A stretch of DNA of 64,000 nucleotides from Listeria weihenstephanensis (GCF_003534205.1 NZ_CP011102.1:2802036-2866035); one strand, 5' to 3'. Shown: positions 8,041 to 19,976, counted from the first letter of the stretch. Notes: a model not told the origin generated them from the letters alone. Numbers and translations: made by a program.

Positions 8041-9474
8041 GGTTCTATAATAAATGTTGGGGTAGAAAATAATCTACCTCAGCATTTTTTTGTTCTCATT
8101 TCAAGACAAAAAAATACACAGTAATATCAAAATCCTTTAAGATAAAAGTGACGAAACCCAATCCAAAGGAGCGATATTACCATGCCAGACCATTTTATCA
8201 TACAACTCATCGGTTTAGAAAATAAAAACATCCAACTTCTTGATTATTCGATTGAAAATCATATCTGCCACATTCATATCCAACTAAAACGAAAAAAACA
8301 TGCCTGCCCCTCTTGTAAAACACGGACAGATCGCATTAAAGACTATCGTACGCACACTTTCCAACATCTAAAAGTCGCAGAAAAACGTGTCTATGTGCAC
8401 TATCGAAAACGCAGATATGCTTGTTCCTGCGGAAAATCATTTGATGAAAAAAATCAAGGACTTGTGGCACGCTATCAGCGTTTTTCAACGCTTTGGCACC
8501 AAGCGGCCCTTTTTCATAGTATTTCCGCTCCGTCCTTTACTTATACTGCCAGAACGTTTGGGACCACCGCACCTAAAATTATGCGTCTATTCGACGCGCG
8601 TACAGAAGCCTTTTCCACGCCTCCCGTCTCTCTTCCTAAGGTCATCGCTATCGATGAGTTCAAGGGAGATACCGACAAAGGCAAATTTCAACTCATTATC
8701 GCTGATCCCATGACTCGTCGCCCCATTGATATCTTAGAAAACCGTCGCGCCAAAACCATTCAACGTTATTTAAGAGAACGCGGGCAGCAGGTAGAGATGG
8801 TTATCATGGATTTGAGTTCGACCTTCAAAAACGCCGTGCAACAAGCCCTTGACAAACCAGTTATTATTGCCGATTCTTTCCACTTCTCTCGCTACATCTA
8901 TTGGGCGCTGAATAAAGTCCGCGTTCGTGTCCAACAACGTTTTTCAGAAAAAGATCGAAAACACGGGAAACGGATACAAAAACTCCTTTTCAAGCGATCT
9001 CATAAGCTGGACACAGCGCAAAAAAGCATCATTCGCCGTTACTTAAGCTTGCACCCTGATCTACAAACCGCCTACACCATCAAGGAAGCCTATCAGGCTT
9101 GGTTTGATGCCAATAAAGCACAAGAACGCCACGACGTTCGTCAATCCTTACACGATTTCTATCAACTCGTACAAGACAAACAGCTTCCAGAATTCATAAA
9201 AGCTATCGGTACTTTCCGACGCTGGGAAACAGAAATCATCAATGCCTTCATTTACCCACATCTGTCCAATGGTTTCGTAGAAGGAATTAACAACCGAACC
9301 AAAGTTATCAAGCGCACTTCTTATGGCTATCAAAACTTTTCACGATTCCGTGCCAAAATACTTGCCCAGCATTTTATCAAAGATTTTGACATTTCTGTAG
9401 GTTAAAAAGAGGTACAAGCCATTGTTTCTCTAGCTTGTACTTCGATATTTCACCCCAACAATTGACAAAGAGCC
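8041..9474 (+). mobile_element. Complete ISL3-family insertion sequence (1434 bp)
   Basis: The element is bounded by imperfect terminal inverted repeats: the left begins GGTTCTATAATAAATGTTGG and the right, read inward, begins GGCTCTTTGTCAATTGTTGG. Both continue with GGGT. The GGNTCT start is the ISL3 hallmark. It carries one intact transposase gene and is flanked by the 8-bp direct repeat AAAAAAGT. The duplicated bases belong to the A-tract and first stem bases of the suf operon terminator. Intact ends, an open transposase frame and a perfect duplication point to a fairly recent insertion. Confidence 0.93.
8182..9405 (+). CDS. ISL3-family transposase
   Basis: 407 residues, full length for the family. 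The N-terminus has the zinc-binding pattern CPSC...CSCG (about residues 37-87), then a helix-turn-helix region, then the DDE catalytic domain with VIAIDEF (first Asp), VIMDLSSTF (second Asp) and NGFVEGINNRTKVIKR near the end (Glu). The gene is preceded by AAAGGAG. It moves the surrounding element by cut-and-paste or replicative transposition. No frameshift or stop was seen. Confidence 0.95.
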   Translation: MPDHFIIQLIGLENKNIQLLDYSIENHICHIHIQLKRKKHACPSCKTRTDRIKDYRTHTFQHLKVAEKRVYVHYRKRRYACSCGKSFDEKNQGLVARYQRFSTLWHQAALFHSISAPSFTYTARTFGTTAPKIMRLFDARTEAFSTPPVSLPKVIAIDEFKGDTDKGKFQLIIADPMTRRPIDILENRRAKTIQRYLRERGQQVEMVIMDLSSTFKNAVQQALDKPVIIADSFHFSRYIYWALNKVRVRVQQRFSEKDRKHGKRIQKLLFKRSHKLDTAQKSIIRRYLSLHPDLQTAYTIKEAYQAWFDANKAQERHDVRQSLHDFYQLVQDKQLPEFIKAIGTFRRWETEIINAFIYPHLSNGFVEGINNRTKVIKRTSYGYQNFSRFRAKILAQHFIKDFDISVG

Positions 9475-9482
9475 AAAAAAGT
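9475..9482. repeat. Right target-site duplication of the ISL3 element
   Basis: AAAAAAGT, identical to 8033-8040. It overlaps the first bases of the suf terminator hairpin. Confidence 0.9.
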
Positions 9483-9509
9483 AGCCTCAAATCAAGAGGC
9501 TACTTTTTT
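9481..9509 (-). terminator. Terminator of the suf operon
   Basis: Perfect stem GTAGCCTC/GAGGCTAC with a 7-base loop. T6 follows on the plus side and A6 precedes it, so it can work on both strands. It lies just downstream of sufB. The ISL3 element inserted at its outer edge, but the duplication regenerated the A/T tract. Confidence 0.85.
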
Positions 9510-9521
9510 ATGAGAATCATA

Positions 9522-10922
9522 TTAACCAATCGAACCTTCCATTTCGAACTTAATCAAACGGTTCATTTCGACAGCGTATTCCATTGGTAATTCTTTTGTA
9601 AATGGCTCAATGAAGCCCATGACGATCATTTCTGTTGCTTCTTCTTCTGTTACGCCACGGCTCATCAGATAGAATAGTTGTTCCTCGGATACTTTGGAAA
9701 CTTTTGCTTCGTGTTCTAAGGAAATGTCGCTATTCAAAATTTCATTGTAAGGAATTGTATCAGATGTGGACGCGTTATCCATAATTAACGTATCACACTC
9801 GATATTCGAGCGAGATCCTGCTGAATTACGACCAAAGTGAACGATACCACGATAGGTTACGTTACCGCCTTGTTTGGAGATTGATTTTGAGACGATAGTT
9901 GACGATGTGTTTGGCGCCAAGTGAAGCATTTTTGCTCCGGCGTCTTGGCGTTGGCCTTTACCAGCAATCGCGATAGAAAGCGTCATACCACGTGCGCCTT
10001 CACCGCGAAGATGAACGGCTGGGTATTTCATCGTTAATTTCGAACCGATGTTTCCATCAATCCATTCCATTGTCGCATTTTCATCACAGAAAGTACGCTT
10101 GGTTACGAGATTGTACACGTTGTTTGCCCAGTTTTGGATCGTTGTGTAACGGCAATAAGCATCGCTTTTAACAATGATTTCAACAACCGCTGAGTGAAGG
10201 GAATTCGTCGTGTAAACGGGAGCGGTACAGCCTTCCACATAGTTCACGCTTGCGCCTTCGTCCACGATGATTAACGTCCGCTCAAATTGTCCCATATTCT
10301 CCGAGTTAATGCGGAAATAAGCTTGTAGCGGTGTATCGACTTTCACGCCTTTTGGAACGTAGATGAACGAGCCACCTGACCAAACTGCTGAGTTAAGCGC
10401 CGCGAATTTGTTGTCAGTTGGCGGGATAACTTTTGAGAAATACTCGCGGAAAATATCTTCGTTTTCTTTGAGCGCTGAATCTGTATCTTTGAAGACGATT
10501 CCGATGTCTTCAAGATCTTTTTTCAGGTTATGGTAAACTACTTCGGATTCGTACTGCGCGGAAGCTCCGGCAAGATATTTCTGCTCTGCTTCGGGAATTC
10601 CGAGTTTGTCGAAGGTGCGTTTGATTTCGTCGGGAACCTCGTCCCAATCGTTTACCGTGTGGTCCGATGGCTTCACGTAATAGCGAATATCTTCAAATTT
10701 CAGTTCGGATAAGTCGCCACCCCATTGCGGCATCGGCATTTTATAAAATTGTTCTAAAGACTTCAAGCGGAAATCAAGCATCCACTGAGGTTCTTCTTTA
10801 ATACTTGAAATTTCTCTCACGATATCTTCTGTCAAGCCGCGTTCACTACGGAAAACGGACGTATCTTTATCATGAAAACCGTATTTATACTCGCCCATTT
10901 CTGGAATTTCAGTCATAGTCAA
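9522..10922 (-). CDS. sufB: Fe-S cluster assembly scaffold protein SufB
   Basis: 466 residues, usual length. SufB forms the SufBC2D scaffold on which [4Fe-4S] clusters are built from sulfur delivered by SufS/SufU. The sequence shows the SufB core: [22 protein letters not shown] with its conserved cysteine, the long beta-helix stretch, then [17 protein letters not shown] and [21 protein letters not shown] near the C-terminus. It is the last gene of sufCDSUB, 18 bases after sufU. SufD at 12609-13901 is its paralog. Confidence 0.97.
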   Translation of the reverse strand: MTMTEIPEMGEYKYGFHDKDTSVFRSERGLTEDIVREISSIKEEPQWMLDFRLKSLEQFYKMPMPQWGGDLSELKFEDIRYYVKPSDHTVNDWDEVPDEIKRTFDKLGIPEAEQKYLAGASAQYESEVVYHNLKKDLEDIGIVFKDTDSALKENEDIFREYFSKVIPPTDNKFAALNSAVWSGGSFIYVPKGVKVDTPLQAYFRINSENMGQFERTLIIVDEGASVNYVEGCTAPVYTTNSLHSAVVEIIVKSDAYCRYTTIQNWANNVYNLVTKRTFCDENATMEWIDGNIGSKLTMKYPAVHLRGEGARGMTLSIAIAGKGQRQDAGAKMLHLAPNTSSTIVSKSISKQGGNVTYRGIVHFGRNSAGSRSNIECDTLIMDNASTSDTIPYNEILNSDISLEHEAKVSKVSEEQLFYLMSRGVTEEEATEMIVMGFIEPFTKELPMEYAVEMNRLIKFEMEGSIG

Positions 10923-10940
10923 GATCCTCCTTTAAACTTC

Positions 10941-13901
<2,961 letters not shown>

Positions 13902-13919
13902 GATTTATCCCTCACTCTC

Positions 13920-14708
13920 TTATTTTTGGTCAACGGTTTCTTCTTCTTCGTCAAACTCGATACCAAGTTCTTGCTTAATCCAGTCATAACCTTCGCCCTC
14001 TAAGCGCTTCGCAAGTTCAGATCCGCCACTTTTCACGACTTTCCCTTGCATCATTACGTGTACAAAATCAGGCTCGATATAGTTCAACAAACGTTGGTAA
14101 TGGGTAATAATCAAGCAACCAAAACCTTCGCCACGCATTTCGTTAATTCCTTTAGAAACGACTTTCAGTGCATCGATATCAAGACCTGAATCGATTTCAT
14201 CTAAAATCGCAATCGTCGGCTCAATCATCAATAATTGCAGAATTTCGTTACGTTTTTTCTCTCCGCCAGAGAAACCTTCGTTCAAATAACGCTCAGCCAT
14301 TTCTTCGTCCATTTCCAAAATAGCCATTTTCTCGTCTAATTTGCGGATATATTGCATCAATGGAATTTCTTTACCTTCTTCACGACGGCTATTAATCGCA
14401 GCACGCATGAACTCGGCATTTGTAACTCCACTAATTTCACTCGGATATTGCATGGCTAAAAATAGACCAGCACGGGCGCGTTCATCTACTGCCATTTCCA
14501 GAACATCTTCCCCATCAAGTTCGATAGTCCCTTGTGTTACTTCATATTTAGGATGCCCCATAATTGCTGAGGATAGCGTCGATTTACCAGTTCCGTTAGG
14601 TCCCATTATTGCGTGGATTTCCCCAGTCGAAATTTCTAGGTTAACCCCTTTTAAAATCTCTTTACCTTCTATTTCAACATGTAAATCTTGAATTTTCAAC
14701 GTTGACAT
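13920..14708 (-). CDS. sufC: SufC ATPase of the SufBCD complex
   Basis: 262 residues. ABC-type ATPase that drives conformational change in SufBCD and does not transport. Walker A is GPNGTGKST, the signature is FSGGEKKRNEI, Walker B is IAILDEIDSGLD, and the H-loop histidine follows in LIITHYQR. ATTAGGAGGTAA precedes the ATG at 14708. It is the first gene of the operon sufC-D-S-U-B. The C-terminal acidic tail (DEEEETVDQ) is common in Firmicute SufC. Confidence 0.97.
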   Translation of the reverse strand: MSTLKIQDLHVEIEGKEILKGVNLEISTGEIHAIMGPNGTGKSTLSSAIMGHPKYEVTQGTIELDGEDVLEMAVDERARAGLFLAMQYPSEISGVTNAEFMRAAINSRREEGKEIPLMQYIRKLDEKMAILEMDEEMAERYLNEGFSGGEKKRNEILQLLMIEPTIAILDEIDSGLDIDALKVVSKGINEMRGEGFGCLIITHYQRLLNYIEPDFVHVMMQGKVVKSGGSELAKRLEGEGYDWIKQELGIEFDEEEETVDQK

Positions 14709-15045
14709 TAAAAATTACCTCCTAATTTTTTCGCATTATTTTTCATTACGTATGGTTCTAGTTTAGTATAATTCTAATCTAATTACAACTATCCGAAATA
14801 CATTCTTTTTAAATAGCTCTTACTTTGTGTTAGAGCCTCGCTTCTCCCTCCATCGTTCATATTATCACTCACTGAATGACACTTGAGAAAATCGCCAATT
14901 AGCGTTCCCTACTAGTGTACCAAAATGCCACACCGAAAACACTCAAAAAGGTTTAAAAAAGGATTGTCGAAACGCAGTCGATATGCTATGGTTGTGTTAG
15001 TATAACAATTCTGGAATACCCAAGATTATGGGAGGCATATTTAAT
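14709..15045. other. Divergent promoter region sufC / lipoprotein
   Basis: 337 bases without a gene. On the plus strand TTGTCG (14964-14969), 17 bases, then TATGGT (14987-14992) is a plausible sigma-A promoter for the lipoprotein. On the minus strand TATACT near 14775 could be the -10 of suf. No riboswitch or clear operator seen. Confidence 0.45.
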
Positions 15046-16104
15046 ATGAAGAAAGCCATCATCGCATTAGCTTTGATTGTCCTGTCGGTAGCCTTATTTT
15101 TAACGGCTTGTACGTCGCCAAAATCAGAGTTCATGTCATCTTTTCGAAATACCGTAAAAAACAAGCAATTTACAACTTTAATAACGCTGCAACCCGTGGC
15201 AATATCAGGATTTGAGGAACTTAACCAGTTGAACCCAGATGCCCTAATTGCAAGCAATGTAACCGTCAAAACATCGCGTGACAGTGATCGCGATTTAACC
15301 TATAATACATTTGGCGTTCATGTCGGCGGCGTCCCAACAATGGATATAACCGCCCATTCGTTCCAAAACGGCAGTACCGGCAAAATTTTTGTACCTGTCA
15401 ATGATTTTTTTCAAACAGCAACACCTGTCACGAACCTGCTAGATTTAGCGACCAATTCAGTATTTTCCAAAGTACTTGCCGAAAACGAAGACTTAAAAGA
15501 CAAACAACTGGATCTATTACAAACGTGGCAAAATGTAACCAATCAAGTCATCGATGAAAAAACGGTGGACGAGCAAGCCGACCAACTTCAAGCAATCGAA
15601 GGAAAAACCGCTTTCCTAATCTATGAAAACTTGAATAAGTTAGATAAAAGTCACTATCAAACAGAAAATGGGACGATTAAACTCACGCTTAGCAAAAAAG
15701 AACTCGCCGAATTGGCAAATGCTTGGCTAGAAGAATTCCGCTCCAATCATGATTTTATAAGTTTTTACGCAAACGTGTCGGGACTAAAAGAATCGCAAGC
15801 AAAGGAATCATGGAATGCTAGTAGTAGCGATATGCAAGAAACGCTGAAGGCGCTCATTCAGAATAAGAACATCCAACTGAGCACGGTGATGACCTTACAT
15901 CCTGACGCAGACAAAGGTATTAAAAAGCTAGTTATAACCGTCGATTATGCCAATCAGGAAAATCATCAGAAACTAAAATTCAACTTTACGATGGAGCTTC
16001 TAGACTTTGAGAAAATTCCTGAGTCTCCGAGTAAGGCAGATATCGTTACGAAGAAAGAACTCGATAATGTGATGACCGACGTTATACAAGCGCAGCGAAA
16101 ATGA
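15046..16104 (+). CDS. Lipoprotein of unknown function
   Basis: About 352 residues from ATG 15046, preceded by GGGAGG; a longer frame from 15028 would put the ribosome site inside the gene. The N-terminus MKKAIIALALIVLSVALFL ends in the lipobox LTAC, so the mature protein is tethered to the outer face of the membrane by its cysteine (about residue 22). The rest is hydrophilic with alternating beta-like segments and several charged helices, and has no motif I recognise. It is a single-gene unit between suf and the GntR locus. Confidence 0.8.
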   Translation: MKKAIIALALIVLSVALFLTACTSPKSEFMSSFRNTVKNKQFTTLITLQPVAISGFEELNQLNPDALIASNVTVKTSRDSDRDLTYNTFGVHVGGVPTMDITAHSFQNGSTGKIFVPVNDFFQTATPVTNLLDLATNSVFSKVLAENEDLKDKQLDLLQTWQNVTNQVIDEKTVDEQADQLQAIEGKTAFLIYENLNKLDKSHYQTENGTIKLTLSKKELAELANAWLEEFRSNHDFISFYANVSGLKESQAKESWNASSSDMQETLKALIQNKNIQLSTVMTLHPDADKGIKKLVITVDYANQENHQKLKFNFTMELLDFEKIPESPSKADIVTKKELDNVMTDVIQAQRK

Positions 16105-16192
16105 TTATCGCGTACGTCTGATAGTACAATCACCATTACCTTATTGGGACCCACATTACTGATTTTCATGAAATTCTTAGATTCCCTTCCTT

Positions 16193-16221
16193 TTGTTTTC
16201 ATCCGTTTTCTGTAATATAGT
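16193..16221 (+). promoter_or_regulatory. Sigma-A promoter for a candidate small RNA
   Basis: TTGTTT (16193-16198), a 17-base spacer and TATAGT (16216-16221). No open frame follows; an intrinsic terminator lies about 90 bases downstream. Confidence 0.55.
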
Positions 16222-16227
16222 CTTTGT

Positions 16228-16317
16228 AAACAAGATAGCTTTTACGTTTCCCCCCTTTTTCGTAATTGACTATCCTATCCTTTTTTCAAGCTAGTTCCCC
16301 TGCTAGCTTGTTTTTTT
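16228..16317 (+). ncRNA. Candidate C-rich trans-acting small RNA (~90 nt)
   Basis: Bounded by a good promoter (start predicted near 16228) and a strong terminator ending in T7 at 16311-16317. The transcript has two unpaired C-runs, CGTTTCCCCCC near 16245-16255 and TTCCCC in the terminator loop. Both are complementary to Shine-Dalgarno sequences (GGGGAA, GGAGG). C-rich loops of this kind are known in Firmicute regulators such as the Listeria LhrC group and RsaE/RoxS. Similarity to any specific one is not claimed. Confidence 0.5.
16287..16317 (+). terminator. Terminator with C-rich loop
   Basis: CAAGCTAG / CTAGCTTG stem around a loop containing TTCCCC, followed by TTTTTTT. Confidence 0.8.
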
Positions 16318-16335
16318 ATTTCTGGAACGAAAAAC

Positions 16336-16379
16336 AGGCGTATCGAAAATCTAATGACAGATTTCCGATACGCCTTTTT
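16336..16379. terminator. Bidirectional terminator after the GntR gene
   Basis: AGGCGTATCG / CGATACGCCT stem with an inner pairing AAATCT/AGATTT, then TTTTT on the plus side. Read on the minus strand it ends the GntR/GH1 operon, just after the GntR stop. Confidence 0.8.
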
Positions 16380-16384
16380 CTTAT

Positions 16385-17113
16385 TCATCGTCTCGCAATA
16401 TTCACCGTTGTAAACACGAATTTATCATACCGGTGGCGCGATTTCGAATACTCGAAAGCCATCCCATTATTCAAATAAACCGTTTGTTCAACTTCAATCA
16501 CCGGGTCCATCTCCGAACAATCAAGATAATCAAAATCCATTTGTCCCGGCTTATCCGCCCGAATTTGCTTATAGGAACTCGCAATTTTCAAGTTCAACCG
16601 TTCGCGAATATACGTATAAATCGAATGCTCCAGAACTTCCTGCGTCACACCAGGAATCAGCGCAACAGGCATGCACGTATGCTCTAAAACATAAGGCTCA
16701 CCGTCCACAAGCCGTGCCCGAACAATATCATAAACCGGTGTTTCTAGATCAATATTTAATCGTTCGGCTACATATTTATCAGGAAATGTCACCTGGAACT
16801 GCACGATTTTACTTTCTACATCGCGTCCTTCCAGTAACTTTGTAAAGCCGTTCACTTCCTGACTATGAATATTCAATCGATCCATATCAAGCGCTGACTT
16901 AATGATAAACGTTCCGTGCCCACGCTTGCGATACAATAACCCTTCCAAAACAAGAACCTCAAGTGCCTTCTTCATCGTCATGCGGCTACAATCAAATTCT
17001 TTTGCAAGTGTCATTTCATCTGGAATTGGTTTATCAAGCGAATATTCTTTGGCGAAAATACGCTTTTTCAACGCCTCCGCGATAAAACTATATTTTGTCT
17101 GATTATTTGCCAT
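16385..17113 (-). CDS. GntR-family (HutC/UTRA) transcriptional regulator
   Basis: About 242 residues. An N-terminal winged helix-turn-helix (residues 5-70, with IPDEMTLAKEFDCSRMTMKK and GTFI) is followed by a UTRA ligand-binding domain (about 90-235). The ATG at 17113 is preferred: GAGGTG lies 9 bases upstream and overlaps the alternative GTG at 17125. The gene follows the GH1 glucosidase by about 40 bases on the same strand, so it probably controls that operon by binding a phosphosugar. No PTS genes are in this window. Confidence 0.9.
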   Translation of the reverse strand: MANNQTKYSFIAEALKKRIFAKEYSLDKPIPDEMTLAKEFDCSRMTMKKALEVLVLEGLLYRKRGHGTFIIKSALDMDRLNIHSQEVNGFTKLLEGRDVESKIVQFQVTFPDKYVAERLNIDLETPVYDIVRARLVDGEPYVLEHTCMPVALIPGVTQEVLEHSIYTYIRERLNLKIASSYKQIRADKPGQMDFDYLDCSEMDPVIEVEQTVYLNNGMAFEYSKSRHRYDKFVFTTVNIARR

Positions 17114-17155
17114 GGCGCTAAACACCTCTTTTTTCTTTCTATTCTATCACAAAAA

Positions 17156-18547
17156 TTACTCAGCGAAACCATGATTATCGGAAAGCTCTTTATACCAGCG
17201 ACCAGAAGATTTGATTGTCCGTTTGTAATCTTGATCTAAGTTCACTTCCACCAAGCCGTAACGGTTTTTGTATGCATTTGCCCACGACCAACAATCCATA
17301 AATGTCCACAAATGATACCCTTTACAGTTCGCACCTTCCGCCATTGCTTTATGCAACCATTTCAAATGATCCTTAATAAACGCAATCCGGTAATGGTCAT
17401 CAATGTATCCATCCGCTGTACGATAACGATCCTCGCCCTCAACGCCCATCCCATTTTCAGAAATGAAGAACGGAATGTTACCATAATTATCACGCAGATT
17501 AATCGAGATATCATAGATCGCCTTCTCGAAAATTTCCCAACCCCGATACGGATTCATTTTGCGATAGGGCATTTCATAGTTATCAAATAAATGCTCTGGC
17601 ATAAGCGGCGCATCTGGGTGAGTTGCATACTCCTTCGCTTTTACACGGCGCGGCTGATAATAGTTCACGCCAAGAATATCAATAATATTGTTCTTAATAA
17701 CCGCCAAATCTTCCTCCGTATAGGTCGGTAAAATAGCATGTTCCTTCAAAATATCTACCAAATCAGCCGGAAATTCTCCTTTTGTCACAGGATCTAGGAA
17801 ACTGCGATTAAAAATCAAATCGGCAATATGTGCTGCGCGAATATCAGCTGGATTTTGGCTACGTGGATAAGATGGCGTCAAGTTCAAGATGATACCAATT
17901 TCCCCATTTTGTTTGAGTGCATGGTATTCCTTCACCGCAAGCGAATGCGCAACCGTCGTGTGATACGCCACTTGCACCGCCCGTTTGAAATCGACAACAT
18001 TCGGATAATGCGCATCATATAAATAGCCCATCTCAACCGGAACAATCGGCTCGTTAAACGTAAACCAATGCTTCACTCGATCACCAAACAGCTCAAAACA
18101 CGTTTTTGCAAAAGTCGCATACGCACTAACAACTTCACGGTTTTCCCAGCCACCGATTTCCTGCATCGACATCGGCATATCAAAATGATACAAGTTCATA
18201 AACGGCTCGACACCATTCGCTAACATTTCGTCAATTACACGGTTATAAAAATCAACAGCTTTCGGATTTACCTCACCAATCCCATCAGGAATCAAGCGCG
18301 ACCACTGAATCGACGTCCGGAACGAATTATGTCCCGTTTCCTTCATTAACTGGATATCCTCTTTATATTGATAATAGAAATTAGACGTGTTCGCAGGCCC
18401 AACATCATTGAAAAAACGACCTGGTTCGATGTCATACCAATGATCCCAAATACTCGATTTTCTGCCATCCACATCAGCAGCACCTTCCGTTTGCGGACCA
18501 GAAGCCGCACTACCCCACCAAAAATCTTGCGGAAATTCATATTTCAT
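17156..18547 (-). CDS. GH1 beta-glucosidase / 6-phospho-beta-glucosidase
   Basis: About 463 residues. Cytoplasmic retaining glycosidase with the family N-terminus FWWGSAASGPQTEG, the acid/base motif TFNEP (about residue 170) and the nucleophile motif ISENGMG (about 367). Two ATGs lie side by side; the second (18547) is 8 bases from GGAGG and is preferred. The C-terminal CWSWANAYKNRYG segment differs from the S-x-x-K-x-Y pattern of the best-known 6-phospho enzymes, so phosphorylated substrate preference is likely from context but not proven. Confidence 0.9.
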   Translation of the reverse strand: MKYEFPQDFWWGSAASGPQTEGAADVDGRKSSIWDHWYDIEPGRFFNDVGPANTSNFYYQYKEDIQLMKETGHNSFRTSIQWSRLIPDGIGEVNPKAVDFYNRVIDEMLANGVEPFMNLYHFDMPMSMQEIGGWENREVVSAYATFAKTCFELFGDRVKHWFTFNEPIVPVEMGYLYDAHYPNVVDFKRAVQVAYHTTVAHSLAVKEYHALKQNGEIGIILNLTPSYPRSQNPADIRAAHIADLIFNRSFLDPVTKGEFPADLVDILKEHAILPTYTEEDLAVIKNNIIDILGVNYYQPRRVKAKEYATHPDAPLMPEHLFDNYEMPYRKMNPYRGWEIFEKAIYDISINLRDNYGNIPFFISENGMGVEGEDRYRTADGYIDDHYRIAFIKDHLKWLHKAMAEGANCKGYHLWTFMDCWSWANAYKNRYGLVEVNLDQDYKRTIKSSGRWYKELSDNHGFAE

Positions 18548-18595
18548 CATTTCTACCTCCAAGAGACGAGCATCAAACGCCCGTTTAATATCTTT

Positions 18596-18624
18596 ATTAT
18601 ACCCTATTTATTTAAAAGTATAAA
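18596..18624 (-). promoter_or_regulatory. Promoter and possible GntR operator of the glucosidase operon
   Basis: On the minus strand TTTATA, exactly 17 bases, then TATAAT. The -35 overlaps an imperfect dyad GTTATAAGTTTATAC, of the A/T-rich palindromic type bound by UTRA-GntR repressors. Confidence 0.6.
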
Positions 18625-18899
18625 CTTATAACTCGTCAAAGGTATATTTGATGTGAAAGTAAAAATACTCAATTGGATTAAAAAAATCATTATGAGTGGT
18701 TTATCTTAAATGCAGTTCAATTAGAGATGTGCATGTATCATCTTTCTTGTTATTGTATCATCATACCTACGCGGTCACTTCAAAAGCGCGATTGTTGATA
18801 CAATAGCATTTCAAGCGTTTTATAACTATTTAACACATGACTACATTTGACTATAAAAACAAATTATTAGGGGCGAACTAGAGCAAAGATGGATTATAT
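18625..18899. other. Intergenic region with a 10-bp inverted repeat
   Basis: No gene. TATTGTATCA (18751-18760) and TGATACAATA (18796-18805) form a perfect inverted repeat 35 bases apart. This could be a looping operator pair or a long hairpin. Function unknown. Confidence 0.5.
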
Positions 18900-18900
18900 G

Positions 18901-18934
18901 AAAAACACCGATCGCGTTCTGATCGGTGTTTTTT
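18901..18934. terminator. Terminator of the LXG toxin locus
   Basis: AACACCGATC / GATCGGTGTT perfect stem with an A-tract on one side and T6 on the other, so it works on both strands. It lies just after the last gene of the toxin locus. Confidence 0.85.
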
Positions 18935-18941
18935 GCGCCCT

Positions 18942-19280
18942 TCACTCCAAGGCTTTTCTAGCCAATGGCATTAACTCTTTAAGTTCATCTTCTGTAAATA
19001 ATTCTTGGTTTGAGGGAATTCTAATGCGTAGCTCTAGGAATTTTTTCATTAACTCTCTGTCTTTATTTTGCGTCTCTTCTTTTACGTTTGGCCATTGTCC
19101 TGTCTCGGCGTAAATCATCACTTCATAAGCATCTTGGGGCGACTTAAAAGCCCTATCGGCGTTTTCCTTTGAGATTGCATAAAATACTGGTTGATCATAT
19201 GGACCTTGAGGCCAAGATATTTGATATTCGCGTTCTTTTTCAATAACAGCAAAGCCATTACCACGATGAATTTTTTCCAA
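18942..19280 (-). CDS. Hypothetical protein at the end of the toxin locus
   Basis: Up to 112 residues from a TTG at 19280 (weak upstream GGGATGTGGAC). The start is uncertain and the N-terminus may be shorter. The protein is acidic and soluble, with a predicted mixed N-terminal part (YQISWPQGPYDQPVFYAIS) and a helical C-terminus (LFTEDELKELMPLARKALE). No family recognised. Its place directly after two immunity-like genes and before the operon terminator suggests another accessory or orphan immunity protein. Confidence 0.55.
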   Translation of the reverse strand: MEKIHRGNGFAVIEKEREYQISWPQGPYDQPVFYAISKENADRAFKSPQDAYEVMIYAETGQWPNVKEETQNKDRELMKKFLELRIRIPSNQELFTEDELKELMPLARKALE

Positions 19281-19303
19281 CTGTCCACATCCCAGCTATA
19301 AAT

Positions 19304-19627
19304 TTATTTATCCCATAACGGGCAGGGATATTCAGGAGGTTCATTACTTTGTATATGTTCACGATTACTTAAAACTGTGAGTAGTATTTTATACATAAAT
19401 TCTTTATATGCTTTCCAAAAATCTTCGAATCCACTCTTTCCAGAAACTGATGCACGTTCGCCAGTCATATAAACTTCAAATTTTCCATTCGTATACTCAA
19501 TTCTAACCTGATATTCATCACGATGATTTTCTTCCCCGGCAAAAAGTGAATACCTTAATGCTGAATACCCCAATAAGTTAATGTCACGCTGAATCATTTC
19601 TTTATATTCTTCAATTTTTGATTCCAC
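19304..19627 (-). CDS. Immunity-like protein, second tandem copy
   Basis: 107 residues from GTG 19627, which has GAAGGGG 8 bases upstream. An ATG at 19693 would overlap the preceding gene by 44 bases and extend past the paralog's N-terminus, so it is rejected. The protein aligns end to end with the gene upstream: IEEYK, LGY..LRYS, EYQ-RIE, FEVYMT-RA, LSNR, EPPEY-CPLWD are shared. Tandem divergent immunity genes are usual behind polymorphic toxins and can protect against related toxin variants. Cytoplasmic; direct binding to the toxin domain is inferred. Confidence 0.75.
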   Translation of the reverse strand: MESKIEEYKEMIQRDINLLGYSALRYSLFAGEENHRDEYQVRIEYTNGKFEVYMTGERASVSGKSGFEDFWKAYKEFMYKILLTVLSNREHIQSNEPPEYPCPLWDK

Positions 19628-19649
19628 TTCATTATCCCCTTCAAAAGAC

Positions 19650-19976
19650 CTAATTATCCCATAATGGACAAGAATATTCTGGTGGCTCTCCATCTCTTAC
19701 CCTTTTCCTATTTGAAAGGATAGTATCCTGCATTATACTTAGAAACTGATGGAATGCATCAAAAATATCTTCAAACTGGTATTTCCCCATTACACCAGCT
19801 CTATCAGCTGTCATATAAACTTCAAAGGTTCCTCCAATTTTTTCAATTCTAATTTGATACTCTTGTCTGTTGTTTTCTGGCCCCTCAAAAATGGAATACC
19901 TTAAGTCTCCATAGCCCAATATTTGAATATCATCCTCTAAAATATTTTTATACTCTTCAATTGAATCACTGTTCAT
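19650..19976 (-). CDS. Immunity-like protein, first copy, partner of the TNT toxin
   Basis: 108 residues. Its ATG overlaps the LXG toxin stop by 4 bases (ATGA) and has GGAGG upstream, so toxin and immunity are translationally coupled. It is small, acidic and soluble, with no signal peptide. The shared C-terminal EPPEYSCPLWD marks a family with the next gene. Immunity function is inferred from position, size and acidity. Confidence 0.75.
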   Translation of the reverse strand: MNSDSIEEYKNILEDDIQILGYGDLRYSIFEGPENNRQEYQIRIEKIGGTFEVYMTADRAGVMGKYQFEDIFDAFHQFLSIMQDTILSNRKRVRDGEPPEYSCPLWDN

